A stretch of DNA of 64,000 nt from Niabella yanshanensis (GCF_034424215.1 NZ_CP139960.1:5456001-5520000); one strand, 5' to 3'; positions 1 through 8,872 are shown, numbered from the stretch's first letter. Notes: generated from the sequence alone by a model not told the origin. Numbers and translations are program-made.

Positions 1-3
1 TGC

Positions 4-1251
4 TTACCTTAAAATCTTAACTGCTTTAATTAATCCTTCTGCTAATTTATCTACCTCTTCGATAGTGTTATACAAGGCAAAAGAAGCCCTGATCGTGCCC
101 GGAACACAGAACCGGTTCATCAAAGGTTCGGCGCAGTGATGACCCGTTCTGACGGCAATACCTTTATTGTCTAATAGTATGCCTACATCCTGTGGATGCA
201 CACCACTGATCACAAATGAAAGTACACTTACCTTGTGGTCGTTGTTGCCGATGATCTGCAGGCCATCGATCGCTCTCAGCCTTTCCGTGGCATGATTCAA
301 CAGCAGGTCTTCGTGCTTGCGGATATTATCCTTGCCAACCTTATTAATATAGTCAATTGCCGGTTTTAAGGCAATCGCATCAGCAATATTGGGTGTGCCG
401 GCTTCAAACTTGTAAGGCAGTTCATTGTAAGTGGTTTTTTCAAATGTTACTTCTTTGATCATTTCACCACCACCTGCAAATACCGGCATAGCATTCAATA
501 AATCTTTCTTGCCATATAATATGCCCATACCTGTGGGACCGAGTAACTTATGGGAAGAGAACGCAAAGAAATCACAGTCGAGGTCCTGCACGTCAATATC
601 CAGGTGCATGGCGCTTTGGGCCCCATCTATTAATACCACCGCGCCTTTATCATGTGCCAGCTGAATGATCTCTTTAACAGGATTTACGGTTCCCATTGCG
701 TTGGATACATGATTGACTGCAACCAGTTTGGTACGATCGTTTAATAACGCGCTGTACTCATCCATTAGTAACTCCCCCTTGTCGTTAACGGGAATTACTT
801 TTAGTTTGGCGTTGTTTTGTTCGCATATAATCTGCCAGGGAACAATATTGGAATGGTGCTCCATTCCTGATATGATCACCTCATCTCCCTGCTTCAGGTT
901 TTGCCTCGCCCAGGTATAAGCTACCAGGTTAATCCCTTCTGTAGTACCACGGGTATAAATGATCTCTTCACGGGAAGCAGCGTTAATGAAATCCTTAACT
1001 GCATCTCTTGTTGCTTCGAAGTCGGCAGTGGCCTCTTCTGCTAAAGAATGAATGCCCCTGTGCACATTGGCATTATTAAAACTGTAATAATGTACCAGCG
1101 CGTCAATAACCGATTGAGGTTTTTGCGAAGTAGCCGCATTGTCGAAGTACACCAGGGGGTGTCCTTTTACTTCCCGGTTAAGAATGGGGAAGTCTTTCCG
1201 GATAGCTGCTACATCATAAGTATGTATAGCATTTATAGTTGCTGTTTCCAT
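4..1251 (-). CDS. sufS: SufS-type cysteine desulfurase
   Basis: PLP-dependent group II cysteine desulfurase, which takes sulfur from cysteine as an enzyme-bound persulfide and feeds it to the SufBCD scaffold. The 415 residues match the usual family length of about 405-415. Visible landmarks are H132 in the EHHSN motif, the PLP-binding Lys at K235 in FSSHKLLGPTG, and the active-site Cys at C373 in RTGHHCAEP, all expected for SufS. It is the last gene of the suf operon, 76 bp after sufD. No SufE gene is visible nearby, so the sulfur acceptor, if used, must lie elsewhere. Both start and stop codons lie inside the window. The identification is firm. Confidence 0.96.
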   Translation of the reverse strand: METATINAIHTYDVAAIRKDFPILNREVKGHPLVYFDNAATSQKPQSVIDALVHYYSFNNANVHRGIHSLAEEATADFEATRDAVKDFINAASREEIIYTRGTTEGINLVAYTWARQNLKQGDEVIISGMEHHSNIVPWQIICEQNNAKLKVIPVNDKGELLMDEYSALLNDRTKLVAVNHVSNAMGTVNPVKEIIQLAHDKGAVVLIDGAQSAMHLDIDVQDLDCDFFAFSSHKLLGPTGMGILYGKKDLLNAMPVFAGGGEMIKEVTFEKTTYNELPYKFEAGTPNIADAIALKPAIDYINKVGKDNIRKHEDLLLNHATERLRAIDGLQIIGNNDHKVSVLSFVISGVHPQDVGILLDNKGIAVRTGHHCAEPLMNRFCVPGTIRASFALYNTIEEVDKLAEGLIKAVKILR

Positions 1252-1327
1252 AACGACCGATGTTTTTTAATGTCACCCCAACAACCCGGAAATGTTATGA
1301 TACCAGGCCGGATTGCGACGATTAAAT

Positions 1328-2632
1328 TTATAAATCCAGTTTCTTCACAACCAGCTCATCCACGAATGTTCTCACATTTTCGTGCCTGATTTTTTCTATC
1401 ACATCCAATGCAAAACCATGAAGCAGGAGTGAAGTGGCAGTTTTTTCTTCAATGCCGCGTGAACGCATGTAAAAAAGTGCATCTTCATCCAGGCTTCCTA
1501 CAGTACAGCCATGCGAACATTTTACATCATCGGCAAAAATTTCCAGTTGAGGCTTCGTGTTAACGCTGGCATTGTCGGATAATAATATATTCCGATTGCT
1601 TTGGTAAGCATTGGTTTTCTGAGCAATCTGACGTACAAATATCTTGCCGTTGAAAACACCTGTTGAATCACCATTCAACACGCCCTTGTACAATTCGTTG
1701 CTGAGGCAATTAGGCTGGCGGTTATCTACCACCGTGTGGTTGTCAATATGTGTTTGCTGGTCTCCCAGGTACAATCCAAACATGTTCGCCTCGCAATACT
1801 CTGCAGACATGACCATATTCAGGTTATTACGGATCAGGCCTCCATTTAATGAAACGGTAACCACGTTGGCTACACTTTTACCTACCTGGTGTACATGGGT
1901 AGTGCTTACTACCTTCGAATTGGGCTCGTCATTCTGAATTTTATACAAATCCAGGATCGCATCTTTTTCCACCACCAATTCTATTACCTGGTTGGTAAAG
2001 CTTTCATCTGCTCCGAGGGTTACAAATGTTTCTACAATTTGCACCTGCGCATTTTCTGCAACATGCACCAGGCTTCTGGGTTGAGCGAAAATATTCCCGC
2101 TTCGGGCATCTGTAATATTATACAGGTAAATAGGGTGACTGGCAGCTTTGCTTCTGAATACATGTACAAACACACCTTCTTGTATAAAAGCGGTATTCAA
2201 CGCATTAATGCCATCTTTATGGTAAGCAGCACTGTGTCCCAGATGCTCTTTTACAATTGAGCCGTATTGGGTATGAGTCGTTGCTGCCTGCAGAGAGGTG
2301 ATCTCCAATTCTTCAGACCTGGTATGCGACAGCTCCGGATGAAAATGGCCATTGATAAAAACGATCAGGTTGGCTTCTTCATGACCGGGCAATTGTAATT
2401 TTTCCAGGTCGGCAGCCGTAAAAGATTGTTCTTTAAGGTCTGTCGTAAAATGATAATCTTTTCCAAAGAAATCATTGATGCGGGTATATTTCCATTCCTC
2501 GTGCTTTACAGTTGGAATGCCTGTTTGTTCAAATTCAGAGAAAGCTTCATCTCTCATAGCTTTAATATGAGTATCTACAGGATTCGCCTGAAGCTGTTCA
2601 AAACGTTCTTTAAAATAAGTAATTGTATCCAT
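1328..2632 (-). CDS. sufD: Fe-S cluster assembly protein SufD
   Basis: SufD subunit of the SufBC2D scaffold for Fe-S cluster assembly in the cytoplasm. The protein has 434 residues, the usual SufD length, with the right-handed beta-helix core in the second half and the diagnostic CSHGCTVGSLDED stretch around residues 370-385. The Cys and His there belong to the region that meets SufB at the cluster-building interface in known structures. It follows the Uma2 gene by 27 bp and precedes sufS, all on the minus strand, so it is probably part of one transcript. It is distinguished from sufB by shorter length and the SufD-type C-terminus. Confidence 0.95.
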   Translation of the reverse strand: MDTITYFKERFEQLQANPVDTHIKAMRDEAFSEFEQTGIPTVKHEEWKYTRINDFFGKDYHFTTDLKEQSFTAADLEKLQLPGHEEANLIVFINGHFHPELSHTRSEELEITSLQAATTHTQYGSIVKEHLGHSAAYHKDGINALNTAFIQEGVFVHVFRSKAASHPIYLYNITDARSGNIFAQPRSLVHVAENAQVQIVETFVTLGADESFTNQVIELVVEKDAILDLYKIQNDEPNSKVVSTTHVHQVGKSVANVVTVSLNGGLIRNNLNMVMSAEYCEANMFGLYLGDQQTHIDNHTVVDNRQPNCLSNELYKGVLNGDSTGVFNGKIFVRQIAQKTNAYQSNRNILLSDNASVNTKPQLEIFADDVKCSHGCTVGSLDEDALFYMRSRGIEEKTATSLLLHGFALDVIEKIRHENVRTFVDELVVKKLDL

Positions 2633-2659
2633 TAATATTGTTTGCTAATATGATATTTA

Positions 2660-3238
2660 TTATATAGTACGCAACGTTACATTGCTGTAAAGCTCTTTGA
2701 ACGAAAGAGAAAATCCAATTGACGATATTTTTAAACTGCCTTCTGCTCCCTCCGTAACTGCAATATTCCACAATTCATCCTCCTGTCTGCGGTATATTAC
2801 TACCGATCGCAGCGTACTGTCTATTAATATATACTCTTTAAGAGACGGAATGCGCTGGTAAAAAAGGAACTTTTTACTCGTATCGTATTCACGGGTAGTT
2901 GCTGATAAAACCTCAAAAATAACCGTAGGGTTTTTTACAGTGTCACGCTGTTCGTCTGTTACTTCAGGTGAACCACAAATGATCGTAGCATCCGGGTAAG
3001 TGTATGTTGCCGCCGAAGGAATGTTAACTCTAAGGTCGCTAGGAAAAATATTACAGTCTTTTTCCTTTAAAAAAACGCCAACTTCTCTGATCAAATTCGA
3101 TACAATAGTATTGTGAGCGATGCTTGCACCGGCCATAGCTACCACGTCACCATTAAAGTAGTGATGTTTGGTTGATGATCTTCGCTCTTCCGCGAGATAA
3201 ACCTCAGGACTAATGGGTTTTAATGCCGGGTAAGCCAT
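2660..3238 (-). CDS. Uma2 family (DUF820) putative restriction endonuclease-like protein
   Basis: A 192-residue protein of the Uma2/DUF820 family, which has a PD-(D/E)XK nuclease fold. Nuclease-site candidates are D83 in YPDATI, E109 in IFEVLS, and D119 with K123 in REYDTSKK, followed by the family's LKEYILID strand. These keep the catalytic pattern, so the protein is probably folded and active, although biochemical roles in this family are mostly unknown. It sits between sufC (10 bp upstream) and sufD (27 bp downstream), an unusual place for such a gene. The tight spacing implies cotranscription with Fe-S assembly genes. A link in function is not shown; it may simply be an insertion tolerated by the operon. 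Confidence 0.85.
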   Translation of the reverse strand: MAYPALKPISPEVYLAEERRSSTKHHYFNGDVVAMAGASIAHNTIVSNLIREVGVFLKEKDCNIFPSDLRVNIPSAATYTYPDATIICGSPEVTDEQRDTVKNPTVIFEVLSATTREYDTSKKFLFYQRIPSLKEYILIDSTLRSVVIYRRQEDELWNIAVTEGAEGSLKISSIGFSLSFKELYSNVTLRTI

Positions 3239-3248
3239 GTTTTTATTT

Positions 3249-3998
3249 TTACACTAAAGCGCTTTTAATAAAATCGTATCCTTTTTCTTCCAGTTCGTAA
3301 GCCAGCTCTTTGGTACCCGATTTTACAATCTGACCATTATATAATACGTGAACAAAATCCGGAACGATATAATCCAATAAACGCTGGTAGTGCGTGATTA
3401 CCAGAATTCCGTTTTCAGGCGTGCGTAGTTTATTTACACCATTAGCTACAATCCGGATCGCATCGATATCCAGACCTGAGTCTGTTTCATCCAGTATGGC
3501 TAATTTAGGTTCAAGCATCGCCATCTGGAAGATCTCATTACGTTTTTTCTCACCACCTGAGAACCCTTCATTCAAAGAACGGCTTAACATTACCTGATCG
3601 ATTTCTACCAGGGCCATTTTTTCTTTCATTTTTTTCAGGAAAGAAACAGCATCTAATTCTTCTTCACCGCGATATTTGCGTACTTCGTTCACTGCTGTTT
3701 TCATAAAATTGGTGGTACTCAAACCTGGAATTTCAACGGGATATTGAAAGCTCAGGAATACGCCTTCCCCTGCACGCTCTTCAGGATCCAGATCTAAAAG
3801 ATCTTTTCCCAGAAATTCTACTGATCCGCCTAATACTTCATAATCTGCCTTGCCTGCCAATACAGATGCCAATGTACTTTTTCCAGAACCATTAGGGCCC
3901 ATAATTGCATGTACTTCACCTGGGTTTATCTGTAAATTAATTCCTTTAAGTATTTCTCTATCTTCAATACCTGCTTTCAGGTTGTTAATTGTTAACAT
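3249..3998 (-). CDS. sufC: Fe-S cluster assembly ATPase SufC
   Basis: ABC-type ATPase of the SufBC2D complex; it has no membrane partner and powers conformational change in the scaffold. The 249 residues match the family length. Walker A is GPNGSGKS at residues 34-41, the signature is FSGGEKKR around 146-153, and Walker B is AILDE at 167-171, followed by the SufC-typical TDSGLDIDA. It lies downstream of sufB but separated from it by 370 bp holding a gene remnant, and is followed after 10 bp by the Uma2 gene. The call is firm. Confidence 0.96.
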   Translation of the reverse strand: MLTINNLKAGIEDREILKGINLQINPGEVHAIMGPNGSGKSTLASVLAGKADYEVLGGSVEFLGKDLLDLDPEERAGEGVFLSFQYPVEIPGLSTTNFMKTAVNEVRKYRGEEELDAVSFLKKMKEKMALVEIDQVMLSRSLNEGFSGGEKKRNEIFQMAMLEPKLAILDETDSGLDIDAIRIVANGVNKLRTPENGILVITHYQRLLDYIVPDFVHVLYNGQIVKSGTKELAYELEEKGYDFIKSALV

Positions 3999-4045
3999 AT
4001 TTTAATTCAAAGTTTAATGTTTGGGGAGTTTAATGTTGGCCATTG

Positions 4046-4239
4046 TTATCCGGCTTTCTGAGTTTTACTCCTTTTATAGCGATTGTTGTTAAGATAATTT
4101 ATAAAACCGTTTATTTTTCCACTTAGGTGTTCCAGTGAGGATTTTAGTCAGAGGCCAAAGTGATTTTGCGAATCTCGTTACATATCACCCTTGCATCCTT
4201 CCAGATATCAAGGTCTTCAAAACGTCTAACTGTTGCCAT
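4046..4239 (-). pseudogene. Remnant of a four-helix-bundle (S23/IVS-type) protein gene inside the suf operon
   Basis: The 370-bp gap between sufB and sufC is not empty. From the ATG at 4239 a reading frame begins MATVRRFEDLDIWKDAR, the characteristic start of the four-helix-bundle family related to proteins encoded in 23S rRNA intervening sequences, but it stops after 31 residues at 4144. A second frame from 4144 to 4046 reads LSGKINGFINYLNNN, which resembles the C-terminal helix of the same family, in a different frame. The middle of a normal protein of about 115-125 residues is missing. I read this as an internally deleted, frameshifted pseudogene. Flanks carry short A/T-rich direct repeats (two copies of GTTTAATGTT near 4008-4036), also common next to such genes. 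The rest of the gap (4240-4368) is A/T-rich without a gene. Confidence 0.7.
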
Positions 4240-4368
4240 AGGTTTAAAATTTAAGTTGCTAGAATTTATTAATAATCAAAATTTATATATCAAATTTAAT
4301 TTTAGATGATACTCAATAATATTTCAATTCTTTAATCTTGAACTTTAAACCTTAAACGTTTTAAAATT

Positions 4369-5853
4369 TTAGCCTACACTTCCTTCCAGGCTGATTGCCA
4401 GCAATTTCTGTGCTTCAACTGCAAACTCCATGGGTAACTGATTCATTACTTCCTTCGCAAAGCCATTAATGATCAATGCTACTGCAGTTTCTGTATCGAT
4501 ACCACGTTGGTTACAATAAAAGATCTGGTCTTCGCCGATTTTTGAAGTCGTTGCTTCATGCTCCACCATCCCTGTGCTGTTCTTTACTTCTATATAAGGG
4601 AAAGTATGGGCGCCACACTTATCACCTAACAGCAGGGAATCACATTGAGAGAAGTTTCGTGCATTTGCCGCATTCTTACCTACTCTAACTAAACCACGAT
4701 AGCTGTTGTTGCTATAACCTGCTGATATTCCTTTACTTACAATGCGACTTCTCGTATTTTTACCGATGTGTAGCATTTTGGTTCCGGTATCAGCCTGTTG
4801 GCGGTTATTGGTAACCGCTACCGAATAAAATTCTCCGATAGAGTTATCGCCCTGAAGAATAACGCTGGGGTATTTCCAGGTAATAGAAGAACCGGTTTCT
4901 ACCTGCGTCCAGCTTATTTTAGAATTAACACCCTTGCAAATTCCACGTTTGGTAACGAAGTTGTAAATGCCGCCTTTACCATCCTTATCGCCGGGATACC
5001 AGTTTTGCACAGTAGAGTATTTAACTTCTGCGTTATCTAAAGCAACAATTTCGACAACCGCTGCATGTAATTGATTTTCATCTCTCATGGGTGCGGTGCA
5101 CCCTTCCAGGTAGCTTACGTAAGCACCGTCTTCCGCTACAATTAAAGTACGTTCGAACTGCCCTGTATTTTCAGCATTAATACGGAAATAGGTGGACAGT
5201 TCCATCGGGCTGCGAACACCTTTAGGAATGAAGCAGAATGACCCGTCGCTGAACACCGCCGAATTTAAAGCAGAAAAATAGTTGTCAGTAACAGGAACCA
5301 CGCTGCCCAGATATTGGCGAACAAGCTCGGGATGTTCCTGTATAGCTTCACTCATTGAACAGAAAATAATACCTAATTCTGCCAGCTGCTCTTTAAAAGA
5401 AGTTCCGATAGATACGCTATCAATAACAGCATCTACGGCAACCCCCGTAAGGCGCTTTTGCTCTTCCAAAGAGATACCCAGCTTTTCGAAAGTTTTGATC
5501 AATTCAGGATCTACTTCATCAAGACTGTTAGGCTTCACTTTCTGTTTGGGAGCAGAGTAGTATATGACATCCTGGTAGTTGATGGTAGGAAATGTAACGT
5601 TAGCCCAGTTAGGCTCTTTCATTTTAAGCCACTGCGCATAGGCTTTTAACCTCCATTCCAGCATCCACTCCGGTTCGTTCTTTTTTGCTGAAATAAAACG
5701 TACGATATCTTCACTTAACCCTTTGGGAGCCGATTCTGATTCAATTTCTGTTACAAAACCATATTTATATTCACTGTTGACATGGCTTTCTATCGGATCA
5801 AACTCAACCTCTGTGTTTTCGGGCTTTACTAATTGGTCTGTGTCTGTGTTCAT
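4369..5853 (-). CDS. sufB: Fe-S cluster assembly protein SufB
   Basis: Core scaffold subunit SufB, on which the nascent Fe-S cluster is built from SufS-derived sulfur. The protein has 494 residues, close to the usual 470-490, with the beta-helix core and the conserved C-terminal stretch [19 protein letters not shown] at about residues 400-418, including the Cys that is a candidate sulfur acceptor, then [13 protein letters not shown]. It is the first gene of the operon sufB-sufC-Uma2-sufD-sufS. A TACCTTTG element ends four bases before the ATG, so the mRNA may have little or no leader. No IscR/SufR-type regulator gene is adjacent. Confidence 0.96.
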   Translation of the reverse strand: MNTDTDQLVKPENTEVEFDPIESHVNSEYKYGFVTEIESESAPKGLSEDIVRFISAKKNEPEWMLEWRLKAYAQWLKMKEPNWANVTFPTINYQDVIYYSAPKQKVKPNSLDEVDPELIKTFEKLGISLEEQKRLTGVAVDAVIDSVSIGTSFKEQLAELGIIFCSMSEAIQEHPELVRQYLGSVVPVTDNYFSALNSAVFSDGSFCFIPKGVRSPMELSTYFRINAENTGQFERTLIVAEDGAYVSYLEGCTAPMRDENQLHAAVVEIVALDNAEVKYSTVQNWYPGDKDGKGGIYNFVTKRGICKGVNSKISWTQVETGSSITWKYPSVILQGDNSIGEFYSVAVTNNRQQADTGTKMLHIGKNTRSRIVSKGISAGYSNNSYRGLVRVGKNAANARNFSQCDSLLLGDKCGAHTFPYIEVKNSTGMVEHEATTSKIGEDQIFYCNQRGIDTETAVALIINGFAKEVMNQLPMEFAVEAQKLLAISLEGSVG

Positions 5854-5857
5854 TTTG

Positions 5858-5865
5858 CAAAGGTA
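5858..5865 (-). promoter_or_regulatory. Bacteroidota -7 promoter element before sufB
   Basis: On the minus strand TACCTTTG fits the Bacteroidota -7 consensus TAnnTTTG and ends four bases before the sufB ATG. If used, transcription would start at or very near the start codon. No clear TTTG -33 element is seen at the usual 19-21 bp upstream, so this is a motif match only. Confidence 0.45.
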
Positions 5866-5996
5866 GGCTATTTGTACTAAAAAGTATAAATGAAGCCGGG
5901 CTCAAAAGTATAAATTTTGTGAATAAGCCCATTGATGAAAGTGATAGCAGATTGTAAGCTTTATCGAGTGGGTTCAATACAAAATGGGAGGTTATG

Positions 5997-6179
5997 TCAG
6001 GCAAAATAAATTTTCTTTTTATAAAAAAAATCTATTTGGTGGAGTAGCTGCCAGCGTTGAGTTTGCCTGTTGATGTAAACATCTGCTGCAGGTGCAGGTT
6101 CTTTCCTGGAGCAAGGCTTATTACATGCAGCGGAGAGACATAAAAATAGCGCCAGAGCGGATTTTAGATGTAATGGCAT
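5997..6179 (-). CDS. Small putative lipoprotein
   Basis: A 60-residue open frame with a short N-region (MPLHLKS), a hydrophobic core ALALFLCLSAA and a Cys at residue 19 in LSAAC, which resembles a type II signal peptide although the -3 residue is Ser. The mature part would be about 40 residues with two further Cys close to the anchor and a basic, aromatic C-terminus (FFYKKKIYF). No family is recognised. It lies upstream of sufB on the same strand with about 140 bp between, so it could share regulation but is not obviously in the operon. A near-consensus TAATATTG lies just before the ATG. It may be a chance frame; confidence is low. Confidence 0.35.
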   Translation of the reverse strand: MPLHLKSALALFLCLSAACNKPCSRKEPAPAADVYINRQTQRWQLLHQIDFFYKKKIYFA

Positions 6180-6350
6180 ATCAATATTATTTTTGAATCG
6201 GGCAATCGTTTATTGACCGGCAATCAAAGTTGAAAGCTGATTCCGGAATAATCCGGGAATTGATCTGGCCGCTTAAGTTGTATTACGGTTCTGAAAAGAA
6301 AAGCCAGCCCGTATGCCAGGTAGTATCCGGCAATAGCCTATTTTTATACA

Positions 6351-6422
6351 ATGCTTGAATTTATTATTATTCTTTTAGTGATATTGGCCATGGCTGGCTT
6401 CTCGATGAATAAAAAGAAATAG
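6351..6422 (+). CDS. Possible 23-residue membrane peptide
   Basis: A very short frame encodes MLEFIIILLVILAMAGF followed by SMNKKK: one hydrophobic helix and a positively charged C-terminal tail, the layout of many bacterial single-pass microproteins. Support beyond the frame itself comes from position: a near-consensus -7 element TATTTTTA (6339-6346) ends four bases before the ATG, and a GC-rich hairpin (6433-6450) follows the stop by ten bases, so the unit has its own promoter-like and terminator-like signals. No family is recognised. Apart from this frame and the promoter before the ferritin-like gene, the 6180-6664 interval shows no gene. Confidence 0.35.
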   Translation: MLEFIIILLVILAMAGFSMNKKK

Positions 6423-6432
6423 TTTACGACCA

Positions 6433-6450
6433 GGTTCAGTGTTCTGAACC
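6433..6450 (+). terminator. Hairpin after the small membrane peptide frame
   Basis: Perfect 7-bp stem GGTTCAG/CTGAACC with a TGTT loop, ten bases downstream of the small frame's stop codon. The T-run after it is weak (ATCATTTTG), so it may be a terminator or an mRNA-stabilising hairpin. Confidence 0.4.
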
Positions 6451-6614
6451 CGGTGATCATTTTGCCTGCATAAAAGCATTTAAACTGCACGGAAATCGAA
6501 ACCAGTAAATTTTGTGTTGTCAGTTTACCTGAATCTGGCAGGTGTGCAGATTTATTAACGATTGTTATGTCTGGGCAAGGCCCAAAGCCTTTTTAACCGG
6601 ATCTTCAGCGATCG

Positions 6615-6645
6615 TTGGCTTAATAATTGTCCTCTTCTAGTTTTA
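6615..6645 (+). promoter_or_regulatory. Candidate promoter of the ferritin-like gene
   Basis: A TTG at 6615-6617 and TAGTTTTA at 6638-6645 are separated by 20 bp, the spacing of Bacteroidota -33/-7 promoters; the -7 element differs from TAnnTTTG only in its last base. It lies 19 bp upstream of the ATG at 6665. Confidence 0.4.
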
Positions 6646-6664
6646 ACTATCAAAAAAGAAAACT

Positions 6665-6982
6665 ATGGGATTTGATCAGTATCACGAACCGCCTGAAGAG
6701 CTATCGCAACCAGTTAGAACATTTGCGCGTATGATCCAGTCATTAATTGAGGAAGCAGAGGCCATCGACTGGTATGAGCAACGTATTCATGTTGAAAAAG
6801 ACGAGGAAGCAAAAAAAATCATGAAGCAGGCGCAAAAGGAAGAGTTCATTCATTTTGCCATGGACCTCGAATTCCTGTTGCGTAAAAAAGAAGATTGGCG
6901 TACCGTTATGAAAAATGTATTATTTAAACCTGGTGATATTGTAGAGAACGGAGAGAAGGCTGAAGATAAGTTGGAAGAATAA
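6665..6982 (+). CDS. Encapsulated-ferritin-like (EncFtn-type) protein
   Basis: A 105-residue, mostly helical acidic protein that resembles the encapsulin-associated ferritin family, in which two short antiparallel helices per subunit form a ferroxidase centre only on dimerisation. The matching residues are the Glu cluster E29/E30/E32, the IDWYEQR motif at 34-40, and E60 with H63 in KEEFIH, the same E-x2-H spacing as in EncFtn. A purine-rich AAAAAAGAAAAC tract lies just before the ATG. No encapsulin shell gene lies anywhere in the window, and the C-terminus (EKAEDKLEE) does not look like a cargo-loading peptide, so it may act without a compartment or with a shell encoded elsewhere. The next gene downstream, with its own promoter-like element, is a C25-like protease. 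Confidence 0.75.
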   Translation: MGFDQYHEPPEELSQPVRTFARMIQSLIEEAEAIDWYEQRIHVEKDEEAKKIMKQAQKEEFIHFAMDLEFLLRKKEDWRTVMKNVLFKPGDIVENGEKAEDKLEE

Positions 6983-7052
6983 CAGCGTTTAACGGCAACT
7001 CCGGGAACTCACTAAAACAGGTGACCGGGAATTTTCCCATGCTTCTAGCAGG

Positions 7053-7060
7053 TATTTTTG
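7053..7060 (+). promoter_or_regulatory. -7 promoter element TATTTTTG before the C25-like gene
   Basis: TATTTTTG matches TAnnTTTG exactly and lies 27 bases before the ATG at 7088. It overlaps a longer in-frame extension that would begin with TTG at 7058, which argues that translation starts at 7088. Confidence 0.5.
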
Positions 7061-7087
7061 TTTTTTAATAAACCAAAAAATACCGAC

Positions 7088-8872
7088 ATGGCCACCCGAA
7101 AAAATGCCCCAAAGAAATCTGCCGCGCCCCAAAAATCAAAAGTACCGGCAAAAAAAACATCAGGAACACCGAAAACAGCAAAAACCGTAAAAAAGCAACC
7201 GGAAGCGTTGGCCGGTGATGCATTGTCTGCTGCAAAAAATGGTGTGATCACCAGTAAGAAGTTTACCGCAGCTACCGTATTAAAAGACAACACGCTTATC
7301 AACATGCAGGCCATTGGCCGTCACTACAAGCTGAACCATGCGTATAAAAATGTGCGTAACCTGAAGTTAAACGACCCGCTGTATAAAAGGTTTGATTCGT
7401 ACGCAGAACATCGCCTGAAGTTTAAGGATTACTACCAGTTTTTGCCTTTGATAGAGGAAATGCCCCGGCCCTCGTTTAATTCAAATGAGGCCTACCTCAA
7501 TTCTTATAGCTTGTTTCGCTTTTTAAAGGGCCGCGTATTAATACTGGTGCATAAGGATGTATATGCAGCAACCCGTGCCAATGTAGAGCGTTTTGTACTG
7601 GATCTTGCAAGGGATGGATATTGGGCAACTGTTCATGTGGTTCGGGGCGGAGGTCCTTCTTATATCAAAAATTACATTAAAGGTAAGAGCAGGGCAGGTG
7701 TTATTATGGTAGGCGCTGTGGCGCCGGCCTGGTTTGAGATGACAGATGATTTTGACGGCGCGGATACGGAATTCCCGTGCGATTTATACTATACTACGCT
7801 GAACGGAACCTGGGCCGATGCTGATAGTGATGGGAAATTTAATGCCGTTTCGGGAGATATGACGCCAGAAATATGGCTGGGTCGTATATGGACACCAACG
7901 CAAAATGGCAATGATGTCACGCTGATCAATGATTATTTTGACAGAAACCATCGTTTCAGAACCGGCCAATTAGGGCATTCCCGCTCAGCACTGGCTTATG
8001 TTGAAGACGACTGGGTAGATTTTGATGATTGTGAAATGGACCAGATGGTGCCGGCTTCTTTTATTACCAAATTTACTAATCCGGATACAACAGATGCGGA
8101 TTTATACAAAACGGAAATAAATAAGCTGCGTTCATTTGTTCAATTATGCTCGCATTCTTCTCCTCACGTACATTCGTTCAGGATACCCTCAACCAATTCG
8201 AAGGAATGGATTTACAATAGCTACTTCCGGGATGAAAGATCGCCCAACGCCCATTTCTACAACCTGTTCTGCTGCAGCAGCGCCAGATTTACTGAAAGTG
8301 AATATATCGGAGGCTGGTACATCTTTGATAAAGCCGGAGGCGAAATGTCAAATGGGCTGACCGCCATAGGCAGCACTAAAACAGGTTCCATGTTATTTTT
8401 CGCAGACTTTTATAAACCGCTTGGAGAGGGCAAATGTATTGGAGATGCGTTGGTAAGCTGGTGGCAGGCACGGGGGAATATGCACGAGTTATGGCAACGG
8501 CAATGGTTTTATGGGATGAGTATATTGGGTGATCCTACATTAACCTGGTCGAAGGGTGCCGTGCCTGTATTGAATGCTCCTGCAGATGGCAAGGTATTTA
8601 GTAATTATCCACGTAAAACGGATTTTAGCTGGGGTGCAGTAGGTATACCTGGTGCTACTTATAGTATAGAGATAGATGCTTTTGGCGCTGTAAAAGCAGG
8701 GGAATGGGCTGCCCAGTCATTCAAGACTTTTGCAGTTTACCATGATATTCACGGTACCAGTTTCACGCATAATTTTGTTGGCGCGCAGCCGGGCAGGTGG
8801 CGTGTAAGGGCTAAGATTGGCGATCGCTATTGCTCCTGGAGTCCCTGGAGATATTTTAGATATACTATTTGA
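7088..8872 (+). CDS. C25 (gingipain)-like caspase-fold peptidase with Lys/Ala/Pro-rich N-terminus
   Basis: A 594-residue protein. Residues 1-40 are Lys/Ala/Pro/Thr-rich and highly basic, like a histone H1 or HC1 tail, with no signal peptide. The following region has C25 peptidase features: a GRVLILVHKD strand, PEIWLGRI at about 260, a His cluster SHSSPHVH (H356, H360, H362), a Cys pair in LFCCSSARF (C395/C396), and SILGDPTL near 480. A His-to-Cys distance of about 35 residues fits the catalytic dyad of gingipains. The last 90 residues form a fibronectin-III-like beta domain. Unlike gingipains it appears cytoplasmic or nonclassically exported. The ATG at 7088 is chosen because a promoter element lies immediately upstream. 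Its neighbour is the EncFtn-like gene. Substrate unknown. Confidence 0.65.
   Translation: MATRKNAPKKSAAPQKSKVPAKKTSGTPKTAKTVKKQPEALAGDALSAAKNGVITSKKFTAATVLKDNTLINMQAIGRHYKLNHAYKNVRNLKLNDPLYKRFDSYAEHRLKFKDYYQFLPLIEEMPRPSFNSNEAYLNSYSLFRFLKGRVLILVHKDVYAATRANVERFVLDLARDGYWATVHVVRGGGPSYIKNYIKGKSRAGVIMVGAVAPAWFEMTDDFDGADTEFPCDLYYTTLNGTWADADSDGKFNAVSGDMTPEIWLGRIWTPTQNGNDVTLINDYFDRNHRFRTGQLGHSRSALAYVEDDWVDFDDCEMDQMVPASFITKFTNPDTTDADLYKTEINKLRSFVQLCSHSSPHVHSFRIPSTNSKEWIYNSYFRDERSPNAHFYNLFCCSSARFTESEYIGGWYIFDKAGGEMSNGLTAIGSTKTGSMLFFADFYKPLGEGKCIGDALVSWWQARGNMHELWQRQWFYGMSILGDPTLTWSKGAVPVLNAPADGKVFSNYPRKTDFSWGAVGIPGATYSIEIDAFGAVKAGEWAAQSFKTFAVYHDIHGTSFTHNFVGAQPGRWRVRAKIGDRYCSWSPWRYFRYTI

Noticed and set aside
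5804-6004. 66-codon minus frame overlapping the sufB start
   Set aside because: It lies mostly over sufB upstream sequence in another frame and lacks any protein-like features; shadow of the real gene and its promoter.
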